Below, in pieces: positions 8,825 to 18,303 of a stretch of 64,000 bases of DNA. Source of the stretch: Teredinibacter sp. KSP-S5-2. Lineage in GTDB: Bacteria; Pseudomonadota; Gammaproteobacteria; Pseudomonadales; Cellvibrionaceae. Below the pieces are notes generated by a model, which ran no database searches, was not told the origin of the DNA, and saw only the letters and a list, made by a program, of their open reading frames with translations. Position numbers and translations under genes: made by a program. Within the stretch, counting starts at the first letter, position 1, and every line of letters begins with the position of its first letter. The stretch spans positions 1,176,001-1,240,000 of the forward strand of contig NZ_CP120416.1 of assembly GCF_032773895.1 (NCBI RefSeq), written 5' to 3'.

Positions 8825-9838
8825 ACCGCTTCTGTATATTTTGAGAAAACCGGATAATCGCATGTCGAGAAGTGTTAAATTTTGCAGTTTCCCGGTGATA
8901 TTTATTCTAGGCAAGCTATGCATATGGTTGATGTGATCAGGAAAAATAGAACCTTCACGAGTTGTGGTTGCGGTATGGTAGTCACATTCTCTAGCGATGG
9001 AGAATTCGCGAAGGTCGGCTTCATTGAGTGTGCCAAATGGGTAGGCAAAGTGGTTAACCGGGGTGGATATTATGGACTCTAGTTGTTGTTTTGATTTAAG
9101 TAACTCGCTTTTTGCATCATTCTGGTTGAGTTGTCTCAAGTTGTAGTGGTTTATGGTATGAGAGCCAATAGTGCAAAACTCGGAGTTTGCCAATTCCTGG
9201 ATTTGTTCCCAGGTTAAAGTTTGGCTTTTATAGGTATGTATTGATAGGTGATAGTCGGTCTCAATTTGCTGAAGAAAGGTGAGAAGCTTCTGCTTGGGAA
9301 GAGAAAGTATAAGCTGTCTTAGATAACTATAAGCTTTTGTTTTCTGCTTAAATGTGTGGCAAAAGATAGTGTGATTTTGGTTGTCAAATGTGAATGATAG
9401 CTGAGAGTGGTTAAGTAATAGGTCTTCTATAAGATACCACCATAGAAGACAGGTTTTATCTGGATAAGACGTGGAAACGTAGATAGTAAAAGGCACGCGA
9501 TGCTTCTTGAATAAAGGATAAGCTATTTCGTAGTTGTCAACGTATCCGTCGTCAAAAGTGAAGCATATAAACGGCTTTTTACTTTGAGTGCGAATGCGAT
9601 TGCCTATGTCATCCAGTGATATTATTTGGTATCCAGATGACTTTAAATGAATAATAACTTTTTCCAAAAACTCAGGCGTTATTTCAAGTGCTTTGTTGTG
9701 AGGAAGTCGAGGCTGTTCTGGTAGCACACGATGAAACATGAGTATGCTGCCAAGCCCGGAATAAATGGGTGATAGTAGTTTGTGTACTTTTGTGTGCTTA
9801 AACACGTTAAGGCCACTGTGAATAATGTGTTTTTTCAT
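8801..9838 (-). CDS. Polysaccharide deacetylase (NodB domain)
   Basis: Carbohydrate esterase 4 fold. FICFTFDDGYVDNYEIAYPLF gives the metal-binding Asp-Asp of motif 1, and IGSHTINHYNLRQL gives the S/T-H-x-x-x-H motif 2. These de-N-acetylate or de-O-acetylate polymer sugars. The N-terminal part (GSILMFHRVLPEQ) resembles deacetylases of exopolysaccharide loci. The longest frame starts at 9883, but MKKHIIHSGL at ATG 9838 looks like a more natural N-terminus. Neither start has a clear ribosome site. No signal peptide is evident. It is transcribed against the polysaccharide operon, overlaps the end of the YbhN-like gene, and is divergent from the outer-membrane barrel gene. Confidence 0.85.
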   Translation of the reverse strand: MKKHIIHSGLNVFKHTKVHKLLSPIYSGLGSILMFHRVLPEQPRLPHNKALEITPEFLEKVIIHLKSSGYQIISLDDIGNRIRTQSKKPFICFTFDDGYVDNYEIAYPLFKKHRVPFTIYVSTSYPDKTCLLWWYLIEDLLLNHSQLSFTFDNQNHTIFCHTFKQKTKAYSYLRQLILSLPKQKLLTFLQQIETDYHLSIHTYKSQTLTWEQIQELANSEFCTIGSHTINHYNLRQLNQNDAKSELLKSKQQLESIISTPVNHFAYPFGTLNEADLREFSIARECDYHTATTTREGSIFPDHINHMHSLPRINITGKLQNLTLLDMRLSGFLKIYRSGLNPVVTR

Positions 9839-9932
9839 TGTTTTAATGTTTTGACTTAATGTGGGTATAAAAATATCACACATTTATTTGATTGTCTGGT
9901 TTGTTGTTTGTCTTTTTGTGTATGGCTTGAAT

Positions 9933-10871
9933 ATGAAAATAAATGTAATTGTTTTTTTGTTTTTTCTTGTTGGATCAAATTACGTATATGCGCAAGATTA
10001 TAAAAAACAAGCTGAGTTAAGTGATTTTTCAATCTGGTCTGAGGCATCTATGGGATATGACGATAATGTATCCCAAACTTCCGGTAGTTTGGAAAACTAT
10101 AGTAATCAGGGTGATCAGTATTCTGAAATTATGTTTTCTGGTGACGCCAAGTTTTGGAGAGAAAAAAACCATGCTGTCGGCCTTGAAGTGTTTTTTCAGG
10201 ATAAAAGCTATCTTGACTTGGAAAGCTATGACTATCAGGCTACGGATTTAATGTTATGGGTAGGTAAAACTGATCGATTGTTTTTTCCTCGGTTGGGTAT
10301 CGGTTACGCGCGTGCCTTTTATGGTCCAGATTTGTACGAAGATTCATATCGGTATTCCATTTCAGGGAAGAAAACTATCTCTGATATGCTGGATGTAAAG
10401 TATAGGCTTAATTTTGATGAACAGAATGCAGAGGAAAGCATTAATTTTCTGGATGGAAAGAAACGCTACTTCGAGTTTTTTGTGGGTAACTACGTATATT
10501 GGAACCTTCAATATCAATTTGAATACAATAATAGAAAAGACATTCATGATTCCGATGGTTACAGTGAAAGCTTTTCGCCGAAAAGGCATTCTATTCAAGG
10601 TTGGGCAGCAACCCCAAAATATCATAATTTTGGAGTTAATTTGGAGTATAAATATTCTGATATCCGTTACAGTAAGGTGGGGGTTGCCCCCGTTAGAGAA
10701 GATATTGAACAGGCATATGCCATAACCGGAGTTTATTCTTTTGAAAACGGTGTTGAAGTTGGCGCTAGAATGAGAGAATCTCATTTGAACTCAAGCTATC
10801 CGGATAATTCCCATAGAAAAACTGAAATAATGTTGTTTATTTCTGGGTACTTTGAGTTTTCAGGTATTTAA
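9933..10871 (+). CDS. Outer-membrane beta-barrel protein of the polysaccharide locus
   Basis: Signal peptide MKINVIVFLFFLVGSNYVYA followed by about 290 residues of alternating aromatic/polar strands (for example LMLWVGKTDRLFFPRLGIGYARAFYG, WNLQYQFEYNNRKD, HNFGVNLEYKYSD) ending in an aromatic strand IMLFISGYFEFSGI, as in outer-membrane barrels with a terminal aromatic signature. GYDDNVSQ near residue 40 is the kind of first-strand motif seen in barrels encoded beside exopolysaccharide export genes. The frame is open from 9861, but ATG 9933 begins a proper signal peptide. Probably aids secretion or anchoring of the glycan. No enzymatic motif seen. Confidence 0.7.
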   Translation: MKINVIVFLFFLVGSNYVYAQDYKKQAELSDFSIWSEASMGYDDNVSQTSGSLENYSNQGDQYSEIMFSGDAKFWREKNHAVGLEVFFQDKSYLDLESYDYQATDLMLWVGKTDRLFFPRLGIGYARAFYGPDLYEDSYRYSISGKKTISDMLDVKYRLNFDEQNAEESINFLDGKKRYFEFFVGNYVYWNLQYQFEYNNRKDIHDSDGYSESFSPKRHSIQGWAATPKYHNFGVNLEYKYSDIRYSKVGVAPVREDIEQAYAITGVYSFENGVEVGARMRESHLNSSYPDNSHRKTEIMLFISGYFEFSGI

Positions 10872-10910
10872 TATTTTTTCGAATACTGACAGGCTCGGAC
10901 TTTCTTCGCT

Positions 10911-10940
10911 AAAAAAAGCCCGCTATATATAAGCGGGCTT
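10911..10940 (-). terminator. Rho-independent terminator of the CBM2/beta-lactamase gene
   Basis: Perfect 8-base arms (10916-10923 and 10933-10940, AAGCCCGC / GCGGGCTT) around an AT loop. On the minus strand the stem is followed by a run of seven T (10917 down to 10911). It lies 60 bases beyond the stop of the large minus-strand gene and may also stop reading from the barrel gene. Confidence 0.88.
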
Positions 10941-11001
10941 GTGTGGGATCTTAATTATTACTTTCTATATCTAATAGCTTCTTATAGTTAAGCGTTATCC
11001 A

Positions 11002-14000
11002 CTAGTAACAGAGGTACCAGCGAGCACTATGGGATCCAGAATTAATTGCTGTTGCTTCTGGAGTTCCGTTCTCGATATGAATGTATCTGTCGGCAAAGTA
11101 GCGGTTACGGAGCTTGAAATAATTTCCGTAATCTTCAAGTATCCATTGAGCTGAATGCCAGCCAGTTTGGTACGCACTTGCTTCTAATTTACCGGTAGTT
11201 GGATTTAGAACTAGGTCTTCTAGATGAAGTGCTGTGCCAGGTTGGTATCGATTCTGGATAATATAGTAAGTCTGTCCATTATCTATAACCTGAATGAAGT
11301 TCCACTGAGCGCTATGCCAACCTAGAATTTCCGATTGATCGTCTTTTGACGTTGCTTTCAAACCGGCTGCTTGTCCGCTGATCGTTTCCGTATTTAAGTA
11401 CGTGTCCTTTTCGTTGGTCCAAGCGCTTCTAATACGATAGCTACTGGTTAAATCTGTAGTCGGTTTACAGTTACCCACTGGAACACCATTAAGTGCTGCT
11501 TCAAGGTCATCTTTCCGATTACTTCCTGGAAAGTCACTGTTCCATATATGCCCGAGTGCGTAGTTCGTCGTGGGGTTAGCACCTAAACCACTGCGTGTAC
11601 CGTTCATTGCACCGCCGATGCCACCATCGTACGGGAAGTATTTGAACACACCTGGATTGTTTGGATCTTCGTGATATTCATATCTAGGAGCATAGTTATC
11701 GAAGAAGCTTACTAAACCAGGGGCTGAAGCACTTAATGCTAAATAGTTCTCCAGTTCAAACCAGCGTGCACGGGTTTCTCGATCAATTATTTGATAGTCC
11801 GGTTCGTTAGTTTGTCTATCTGCAAGGCGTTCAGCAGCAACGACAATATCTGTAGCGCCCATGCTGGTAGCTAGATACGTATTTAGCGACTGTCCGGTTA
11901 CATGTTCGACAACATAACGCAGTAGGAAGTATCCGTTGCTGTTATATGATGCTACCGTTCCGGGAGTTGATGTTGTGTCAAAGCTGTAGAAAACGCTCGC
12001 CAAATGTTCACTTGTGAGTTGGTCAGGTTTAATGCCAAATCGAAACGCAACTTCATCTTTCCAGCCTTGTCCGTCTGATCCCACTCCAGTTATTCCACTG
12101 CTATGTGTGCGTAAATGTTCAAGGGTGATGTTTTCTACGTTATTTCCCTTTTGCCACCCAGGTACTGCTGTGATATGGGACAAAATACCTGTTGGACCAA
12201 ATACCAGGGAATCTTTAGTAATGCTTGGGTCGTCGTTTATAAGCTTAACTATTGCAGCGTTGGTGATAAGCTTGTCAACACTGGCCAAACGCATAATTGC
12301 ATTGGCAGGCATTGCAGTCGTTAGGCCGATATCAGAATAACCGAAGCTCTGGTTTTCAACGGTAAGGCCATCTTTTTGTACTGCGATAGCGCCACCCAAT
12401 GCGGCTTGTTCAAGTGTGAACTGATAATAGACATCCATCAGGTTCGCCCACTGAGATCCCGATGTAATGATATTTCTTGGGTAGTTTGCAAACGCAGAAT
12501 TAATACCGATACCAAAATCTGCAGCGACATTACAGCTTTCGCATTTCACTCTTACTGCAAGTACGTTTGTGCCTGCAACCAAGGCGGCTCTTGCATTCGC
12601 ATTTAGGCCGAGGTAATGATATGCATTGGGCGAGTCTGTGGTTACCGTTGCAAGTACACCATTGATATAAATAGAGGTGGCCTTGGTCCATTTACCCCAG
12701 AACATCACGCTGTTTATTTGGTCTGCGGTAAGTGTAAACTCTTTACGCAACCATATATCACTTGCGTTAACCTGAGTATTGACTCCATCTACTGTTGTGT
12801 CGACACCAAAACCACCGTTGGCGTTTAGTACCCAGTTAGATGTGTAACCGTATCCTGAATTGGTCCAGGCGTGTGTATTTGTGTCAATTGGGCATGCAGG
12901 GTCGTCATTGGTGTAACGCATTCTGTCGCTACCCACCTGACATGGGACGGGCATATCGGTGGCAACGGGGTCAACTAATGTATAGTTCCATGTTTCGTTA
13001 CCAATAATTCCAGGTTGGACAATCCATTGAGTTGGTGGCGCAACTTCATTGTCTGCCTGAGCACGCGCGCAGCTGGCGTTAACATCTGTAGGTACAGTGG
13101 CATTGATCTCAAGTCCAGATACTGTCGCCGTAGATGTTTGAGATGTTGTGTGTGAAGTTAATGCAACCCCCGCGTAGATACTTCCTGTTGGGAAGCTTAT
13201 CGTTTCGCGCCATCGAATATTCCAGCACATACCGTCATCTGATGAATAGGCTTCTACTGTGTCTCCGTTTTTGATTAATCGAAGCCAAGTTGACGGTGTA
13301 ACATATCTAGCACGATATGGCGTGGGATTTACCCAGTTGTCATTTCGATAAGGTGTATCCTGCCAAGTGCTTTCAGTCGTTGACGATTTTGAATTTCTAT
13401 GTTGAAAGGCAGACCCTTGGGTCGGGCGTAACAACATAAATGCATTTTGTGAATTTGCGTCCAAATCGGTTCTTAACATTAAACCTACTTTGGTCCAAGT
13501 ATCCGCTTCAGTTACTGTTTCTATTTTCGCGATTAGCTCGCCATCACCTGTAAGTGTTCCATAGGTATAGTGGAAAGCATCAGCAGTACCTTCAATATCT
13601 GCTCCGGCTGCTGTTATTGTGTAAACATCGTTCGCATAGGATGAGCTTCCAGCGATTACTGTATTACCAATATCTTGAGCGGATATGCCTGTAGGTAACC
13701 CACCGCTTGACGTTGAACCGGAACTGGAACTTGAAGACGAACTTGAGCCTCCACCAGAGCATAGGTTTCCGGTAATTGTATTTGGTGTTTCTGCTATACC
13801 GCTTCCCCCCAGGCCAACAGTTACCGATTGTCCTGGTTGAATAGTTCCATTCCAGGAAGTATTTTGTACTGTGTATGGATTGCTACCGGATAAAACTCCG
13901 TTCCATGCACTATTAATTGCTGCCGTACCTGTATATTCCCATGTTGCACTCCATGAGGTTACAGCGGTGGTTGTGTCGTTTGTGATTACAATTTGTGCGT

Positions 14001-14121
14001 CAAAACCTGTTCCCCAATCATTTGTAGTGGTGTAAACGCAACTTGCAGAAGCTGCATGTGAAAAAATCATGCTTGCGCATAATGTACATAAAAAAAATAA
14101 ATTATTTTTAAGTGTCTTCAT
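11002..14121 (-). CDS. Secreted modular protein: CBM2, poly-Ser linker, two beta-sandwich domains, beta-lactamase/esterase domain, ricin-like C-terminus
   Basis: Signal peptide (residues 1-26), family 2 cellulose-binding module (28-121, Cys at both ends, spaced Trp residues), Ser-rich linker (122-141), a concanavalin-like domain of the DUF1349 type (about 147-342), a galactose-binding-like sandwich (about 365-548, INGVLATV and GTNVLAVRV), a serine beta-lactamase/class C esterase domain (about 560-880) and a ricin/CBM13-like trefoil (about 895-1039, repeated HSAQW/HSARW). The nucleophile motif is SVDK at 614-617. The region expected to read YxN is YNSNGY, so the Asn is displaced. Probably a plant- or algal-polymer-associated esterase, not an antibiotic resistance enzyme. 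Cellulose-binding with Ser linkers is typical of Cellvibrionaceae. Single gene with its own terminator. Confidence 0.82.
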   Translation of the reverse strand: MKTLKNNLFFLCTLCASMIFSHAASASCVYTTTNDWGTGFDAQIVITNDTTTAVTSWSATWEYTGTAAINSAWNGVLSGSNPYTVQNTSWNGTIQPGQSVTVGLGGSGIAETPNTITGNLCSGGGSSSSSSSSSGSTSSGGLPTGISAQDIGNTVIAGSSSYANDVYTITAAGADIEGTADAFHYTYGTLTGDGELIAKIETVTEADTWTKVGLMLRTDLDANSQNAFMLLRPTQGSAFQHRNSKSSTTESTWQDTPYRNDNWVNPTPYRARYVTPSTWLRLIKNGDTVEAYSSDDGMCWNIRWRETISFPTGSIYAGVALTSHTTSQTSTATVSGLEINATVPTDVNASCARAQADNEVAPPTQWIVQPGIIGNETWNYTLVDPVATDMPVPCQVGSDRMRYTNDDPACPIDTNTHAWTNSGYGYTSNWVLNANGGFGVDTTVDGVNTQVNASDIWLRKEFTLTADQINSVMFWGKWTKATSIYINGVLATVTTDSPNAYHYLGLNANARAALVAGTNVLAVRVKCESCNVAADFGIGINSAFANYPRNIITSGSQWANLMDVYYQFTLEQAALGGAIAVQKDGLTVENQSFGYSDIGLTTAMPANAIMRLASVDKLITNAAIVKLINDDPSITKDSLVFGPTGILSHITAVPGWQKGNNVENITLEHLRTHSSGITGVGSDGQGWKDEVAFRFGIKPDQLTSEHLASVFYSFDTTSTPGTVASYNSNGYFLLRYVVEHVTGQSLNTYLATSMGATDIVVAAERLADRQTNEPDYQIIDRETRARWFELENYLALSASAPGLVSFFDNYAPRYEYHEDPNNPGVFKYFPYDGGIGGAMNGTRSGLGANPTTNYALGHIWNSDFPGSNRKDDLEAALNGVPVGNCKPTTDLTSSYRIRSAWTNEKDTYLNTETISGQAAGLKATSKDDQSEILGWHSAQWNFIQVIDNGQTYYIIQNRYQPGTALHLEDLVLNPTTGKLEASAYQTGWHSAQWILEDYGNYFKLRNRYFADRYIHIENGTPEATAINSGSHSARWYLCY

Positions 14122-14543
14122 ATAATCTCCGTATTGATTTTTTGCCCGGCATTAAAATTTTTGTAAATCCGTAAATTATTAACTTTAAGGCGATAATAAT
14201 CTGACAGCTAGAGGCGAATTCGTAAATACGAGTCGATCACATTAGTGATAATCTTGTCGCCCAAAAAAACATATGGATGCTAAAAATAATTTAAATAATT
14301 TAAGTTATTTATTTTTTTCTAATATTTAAGAATTTAGGAATGTATAATGAAAAAAAATGCATGGAACTATTTCGGAATTTTTATTTTTTTCAGAAATGCA
14401 TCTGGAGTTGGATAAAAAATTTCTTCCAATAGTGTTGGAAATATCCATTTTAAAAAATGGTGAATTATTAGGATAGCTAACCTATTGTGATAAAAGTATA
14501 TGACCCATAGTCACTTAATGCTTGTAGCGACTATGGGGAGGAA
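14122..14543. other. AT-rich intergenic region, promoter of the CBM2 gene
   Basis: About 420 bases, strongly AT-rich, between the start of the CBM2 protein gene and the end of the sulfide:quinone oxidoreductase gene. It must hold the minus-strand promoter of the CBM2 gene. No clear boxes or operators could be assigned. The hairpin near its right end is listed separately. Confidence 0.5.
14504..14537 (-). terminator. Possible terminator of the sulfide:quinone oxidoreductase gene
   Basis: Perfect 9-base inverted repeat CCCATAGTC (14504-14512) / GACTATGGG (14529-14537) immediately after the minus-strand stop codon. The T-run behind it is poor, so termination is plausible but not certain. Confidence 0.45.
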
Positions 14544-15827
14544 TTATTTGTTTTTGGGTTTTACTCGGTGAATTCCCACCGCACCTAAGATATATTTCTC
14601 GTATACAGGTTCGCTGGTGCCGTGTCTAACCTTGTACAGGAAGTATTTCTCGAAGGCGATTTTTGCCATATGCACCCATTTACCCATCGAAGTCCAGTTA
14701 GTGTTACGCGGTGGGTTTTGTGGTAGTGCGACAAATGCGGCGCCTTTGTTTCCCATATCCGCCAGGCAAATAGCGTTCAATGTCGGGCGAGTATGCATTT
14801 CTTCGCCGCGTTCTAGGCTGAGAATATTTTCCACAATCGTTGTGGTCATAGACTCAATCATAAAGCCGGTTTTGGGTACACCAACCGGAACCGGGGTTTT
14901 TTCCAGCGGTGGAATGGCGACGCATACCCCTGCGGCAAAAATAGAAGGGTAAGTGGGGTTGCGTTGGAACTCATCGGTAATCACAAAGCCACCGGGGTTG
15001 CACAGGTCTGGAACGTCTGCAATTGCTTCGGAACCTTTAAACGATGGAATAAACATGGCGAACTCGAATGGCAGCTCGTGAGTATATTCAATTTCAGATT
15101 TTCTATTTAATTCCTCAACAAATGCGGTGCCGTCTTCAAACCGATTTACCTGGGCATTACATATCCACTTAATCCCCCGTTCTCTGAATTCGTGTTCCAT
15201 TAGGGCTTTTGAGTCACCCACACCACCTAAGCCCATATGACCAACATACGGCTCGCTGGTAACGAAAGTAATGGGAATTTGGTCGCGTACTTTTTCTTTG
15301 CGTAGGTAATGTTCAAGTGAAAGCACGTATTCGTATGCAGGGCCAAAACAGCTGGCACCCTGCAGTGCACCAACTAGCACCGGGCCGGGATTTTTCAGTA
15401 ACTTTTTGTAGGCGGCATAAGCTTCTTCAGCATGATGAACTGAGCATACCGAATGGGTATGACCACCATCAGGTCCTGCTCCGGGTACGCGTTCGAAGGC
15501 CAAACGAGGTCCAGTACATACAACCAGATAATCGTAGTTGATGGTCTCGCCGTCACCCGTCTGGAGTTGTTGCTTTGGGGCATTTATCTGGCGGACTCCG
15601 GTGGAGTTAAAAGCGATGTTATATTTTTTGGTATAGGGGTTGAGGTCGACAACCGTTTGGTCGCGGGTTCTTTCCCCAAAAGCAATCCAGGGGTTGGAAG
15701 GGATAAAGTGAAACTCATGATTTTCATTAATGAGCATCACTTCATGTTCTTTGGGTAGTTTTTGGCGTAATTCATATACTACAGAAATTCCTGCCAAACC
15801 TGCGCCTATGACGATGGTGCGTTTCAT
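14544..15827 (-). CDS. sqr: Sulfide:quinone oxidoreductase
   Basis: Peripheral membrane flavoprotein that oxidises sulfide and reduces quinone. The N-terminal FAD loop is VIGAGLAGISVVYEL (residues 6-20). The three redox cysteines are present at 128 (SVCSVHH), 160 (GASCFGP) and 354 (NAICLADMG), essentially the spacing of Acidithiobacillus SQR (128/160/356). AGVCVAIPPLEKTPVPVGVPKTGFMIE (near 299-325) and the C-terminal amphipathic region (WVHMAKIAFEKYFLYKVRHG) are also characteristic. Length 427 is normal. GGAGG lies four bases before the start. A palindrome upstream (15887-15914) may be its operator. No sulfur dioxygenase or rhodanese is adjacent, so it probably serves sulfide detoxification or scavenging. 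Confidence 0.92.
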   Translation of the reverse strand: MKRTIVIGAGLAGISVVYELRQKLPKEHEVMLINENHEFHFIPSNPWIAFGERTRDQTVVDLNPYTKKYNIAFNSTGVRQINAPKQQLQTGDGETINYDYLVVCTGPRLAFERVPGAGPDGGHTHSVCSVHHAEEAYAAYKKLLKNPGPVLVGALQGASCFGPAYEYVLSLEHYLRKEKVRDQIPITFVTSEPYVGHMGLGGVGDSKALMEHEFRERGIKWICNAQVNRFEDGTAFVEELNRKSEIEYTHELPFEFAMFIPSFKGSEAIADVPDLCNPGGFVITDEFQRNPTYPSIFAAGVCVAIPPLEKTPVPVGVPKTGFMIESMTTTIVENILSLERGEEMHTRPTLNAICLADMGNKGAAFVALPQNPPRNTNWTSMGKWVHMAKIAFEKYFLYKVRHGTSEPVYEKYILGAVGIHRVKPKNK

Positions 15828-16577
15828 ATTGCCTCCGGTTTTGGAATTTAAGGCCGGGGTGTTTCCGGCATGCTGAGGTATCTTAATATAAAATTAGCAG
15901 ATTCTAATATAATAAAATGGAATAGATGTATATGAATTATTATTAATTGGTAATTAATAGTATAGCAATGACAGAAGCACGAGGTTGAAAAGTTGGGGCG
16001 TATAGGAAGATTTATCACTCAAATTTGCATGATTAGTGTGGCGTGGCAGAGGGTAAGTCATTGTCACCAGTAATCATCGTTAATTGGCAAGGGAGCATAC
16101 GGTAGTGTGGTATTGCGAATATCCATATGTATGATCAGTTTTAGTCTTTTTCAGATATTCCTAACTAGTCTTGCTTAGTGCAAGCAGTTTTGTTGCTTGA
16201 GAATTCTTTGTTGCCAATAAGTTCTTTGGTGGGTGTCTCAACTTTTGATACCTTTTTGCTCGTTTGTAGCTTCTGCCGTAGATTGATTAAAAAACTATTT
16301 GATGTTTATACATAGCGCAAACATTTTTTTGCGTTACGGATTAGAAGAGTTAAGTACTACAGCTTAGTACCCAGATTGTTGGTATAAACAGCAAGGTTGT
16401 GTTGGTTTTGTTTTTGGTACGTTTAATGGTGGCTCCCTGTTTTCTCTACAAGGCGGATATAGGAGTTCATTTCTGTAATAGGAAATGTGCCATATTGCGA
16501 AGGCCATGATGGTAAATATGCCAGGCTAAAGGTATATTTATAGGCTTGTAACCTGTTGATTTTTCGAGAATCCTTTT
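15828..16577. other. 750-base gap between sqr and mscS
   Basis: Apart from the sqr ribosome site (15832-15836) and the palindrome at 15887-15914, no gene, hairpin with T-run, or coding-like frame stands out. A weak stem CGCAAA/TTTGCG lies near 16316-16333. Open frames here are short and lack ribosome sites. A small RNA cannot be excluded. Confidence 0.4.
15887..15914. promoter_or_regulatory. Imperfect palindrome upstream of sqr, candidate repressor operator
   Basis: Arms TATAAAATTAG (15887-15897) and CTAATATAATA (15904-15914) match at 9 of 11 positions around a 6-base spacer, 60-90 bases before the sqr start. AT-rich dyads of this kind are used by ArsR-family sulfide sensors (BigR/SqrR type). 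The assignment is inference, since no adjacent regulator gene exists. Confidence 0.45.
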
Positions 16578-17420
16578 ATGAGTCAAATGGGCATTGAATA
16601 TAAATTGTTCCTCAGTTTTGCTCTCTTGTTGGCAGTCTGGGTAGTTCGCAAGTTTGCTCTCCGGCAATTGAGTAAGATGGCCGTTGACGATGAGAGCCTT
16701 CGGCTACGCTGGGTAAACAGTGCAAAGAATGCAATTAATCTGCTTATTTTTATTGGTTTGATCAGTATATGGCTTTCCGAGCTGCAATTTGTTGCACTTT
16801 CTATCGCTACCTTTGTGGTCGCATTTGTTATTGCCACCAGGGAAATTCTCCAATGTTTTGTTGGTACTTTATATCAAGTTGGTACACGTTCTTTTTCCGT
16901 GGGGGACTGGATTAAAGCAGGCACTTTCTATGGGGAAGTTATTCGCAGCGACTGGTTGGGTACCAAAATTCTTGAAGTCGATATAGAAGGTGGAACATAT
17001 AGTTACACGGGTAAGACAATCTACTTACCTAATAGCCTATTCGTTACTAATCCTATTCAAAATCTTAGTTACATGCGTCGCTATGTCTCTCACAGCTTTA
17101 CCATAGTGAGAGAGCCCGATAACGTAAATGTTTTTTCAATAAAGGATGAGATTCTCAGAAAAGCCAATGAGTACTGTGCCGCCTTTTCGGTTGTTGCTGA
17201 AAGATACAATGGATTAATGGCAAGAAGGTTGGATGTTCCGCTTTCCGGCCCAGAAACCAGTGTCCGCATTTCAACCAATAATTTAGGCAAAAATCAATTC
17301 ATGATATCGATTTTTTGTCCCACCCATGAGGCATTGAATTTAGAGCAAAAATTAACGGAAGATTTTATGAGAGCTTGGTATAAGGAAGCTGAAAAATTCA
17401 AATCTAATAAAGAGCTGTAA
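16578..17420 (+). CDS. MscS-family mechanosensitive channel
   Basis: Small-conductance channel-type protein of 280 residues. Two or three N-terminal helices (about 8-27, 50-66, 70-90) lead into the beta domain with GTRSFSVGDWIKAGTFYGEVIRSDWLGTKIL (about 101-132), YLPNSLFVTNPIQNLS (about 149-164), then an alpha/beta C-terminus. The pore-helix analogue FVVAFVIATREILQCFVGTLYQ is less Gly/Ala-regular than in E. coli MscS, so gating may differ. Acts in osmotic down-shock at the inner membrane. It has no obvious operon partners and its ribosome site is weak. Confidence 0.85.
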   Translation: MSQMGIEYKLFLSFALLLAVWVVRKFALRQLSKMAVDDESLRLRWVNSAKNAINLLIFIGLISIWLSELQFVALSIATFVVAFVIATREILQCFVGTLYQVGTRSFSVGDWIKAGTFYGEVIRSDWLGTKILEVDIEGGTYSYTGKTIYLPNSLFVTNPIQNLSYMRRYVSHSFTIVREPDNVNVFSIKDEILRKANEYCAAFSVVAERYNGLMARRLDVPLSGPETSVRISTNNLGKNQFMISIFCPTHEALNLEQKLTEDFMRAWYKEAEKFKSNKEL

Positions 17421-17788
17421 CATGAAAAACTCGAAGTTATTCGAAGATCAAAACTCGATAATAAAGGGCTGTTTAGTAGCTGCTGAATACTTGATTTTGG
17501 CACATTTATCTATCTAGCTTCGATTTAAGTAATGATTCAAAACTTTGGGGGGTATCCTAAGTTGGGAGTTTACAAAAAAAGGGAGTATTTTTTCGGAATG
17601 GCGGACGGTTCAACAGGAACTACAAATCAATATAAAAATAGTCTAGATCATTTCTACATGCCTGGATAAACTGGCCAGTAGGATCTTCTGAGAAGAAGAT
17701 TTTAAGAATGATTCTTATCTCTGTTCTGTTGAGTGTTGCTTATACTTCTGATTTACATTTAAAAACTAGTCAATATTAAGGATATTAT
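17421..17788. other. Gap before the type VI effector gene
   Basis: About 370 bases with no convincing gene. Contains a short palindrome AAGAAT-G-ATTCTT at 17704-17716 about 75 bases before tae4, which could be an operator but matches no consensus well. No terminator with a T-run seen after mscS. Confidence 0.35.
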
Positions 17789-18298
17789 ATGAGTAAGTTT
17801 GAACAAATGTGGAATAATTTCCCCAAAAAAGAAGTGATAAAGGTGGCTTGTACTAACAAGCAAAAAGATAGCAATAAACCGTTTAGTGATTACTGTGCCA
17901 TTATGTTAAGTGAGTGTTTTATTCGATCTGGTATAAGTATTAGTGCTTTTAAGGCGAAAAGGTGTTGGTCTCATAAAGGGGAAAAACATATTTTATTGGC
18001 GGAAGAACTAGCCAATGCGCTAAATACCAGTCGCCCCGCGAGTTTCCAACCGATGAAAAAAATTTCTCCGAGCGAATTTCAAAGTGAAATATCTGGGAAA
18101 ACAGGGGTTATTTTTTTTAAGGATTACTGGTCTCGGGGTAAGGAGTCATTTGAATCTAGAAGCGGGGATCATATTGATTTATGGAATAAGGACAAAATCA
18201 CAAGCAGTGGCATGGTTATGAGATCTATTTATGAATTTTTTGGTGTGGTTTCTGATCTCAATAAAAGCAAAGAAGTATGGTTTTGGGAGGTAAAATAG
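17789..18298 (+). CDS. tae4: Type VI secretion amidase effector, Tae4 family
   Basis: 169-residue papain-like peptidoglycan amidase (NlpC/P60-like), which cuts peptide stems in the periplasm of rival cells. Family landmarks: N-terminal FEQMWNNFP (4-12), catalytic Cys36 in DYCAIMLSECF, FFKDYW (109-114), His128 and Asp130 in GDHIDLWN, and the closing WFW at 164-166. Length and order match Tae4 proteins, and there is no signal peptide, as expected for a T6SS cargo. No Hcp, VgrG or sheath gene is in the window, so this is an orphan effector locus. The usual Tai4 immunity gene is not recognisable next to it; a 74-residue membrane protein follows instead. Confidence 0.85.
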   Translation: MSKFEQMWNNFPKKEVIKVACTNKQKDSNKPFSDYCAIMLSECFIRSGISISAFKAKRCWSHKGEKHILLAEELANALNTSRPASFQPMKKISPSEFQSEISGKTGVIFFKDYWSRGKESFESRSGDHIDLWNKDKITSSGMVMRSIYEFFGVVSDLNKSKEVWFWEVK

Positions 18299-18303
18299 AG
18301 ATT

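Noticed and set aside
11002-14121. Reading the beta-lactamase domain as antibiotic resistance
   Set aside because: CBM2, other sugar-binding domains and an altered Tyr motif point to an esterase-type enzyme instead.
17704-17716. Palindrome AAGAAT-G-ATTCTT, Fur-like at first glance
   Set aside because: Poor match to the Fur consensus and too short to claim.
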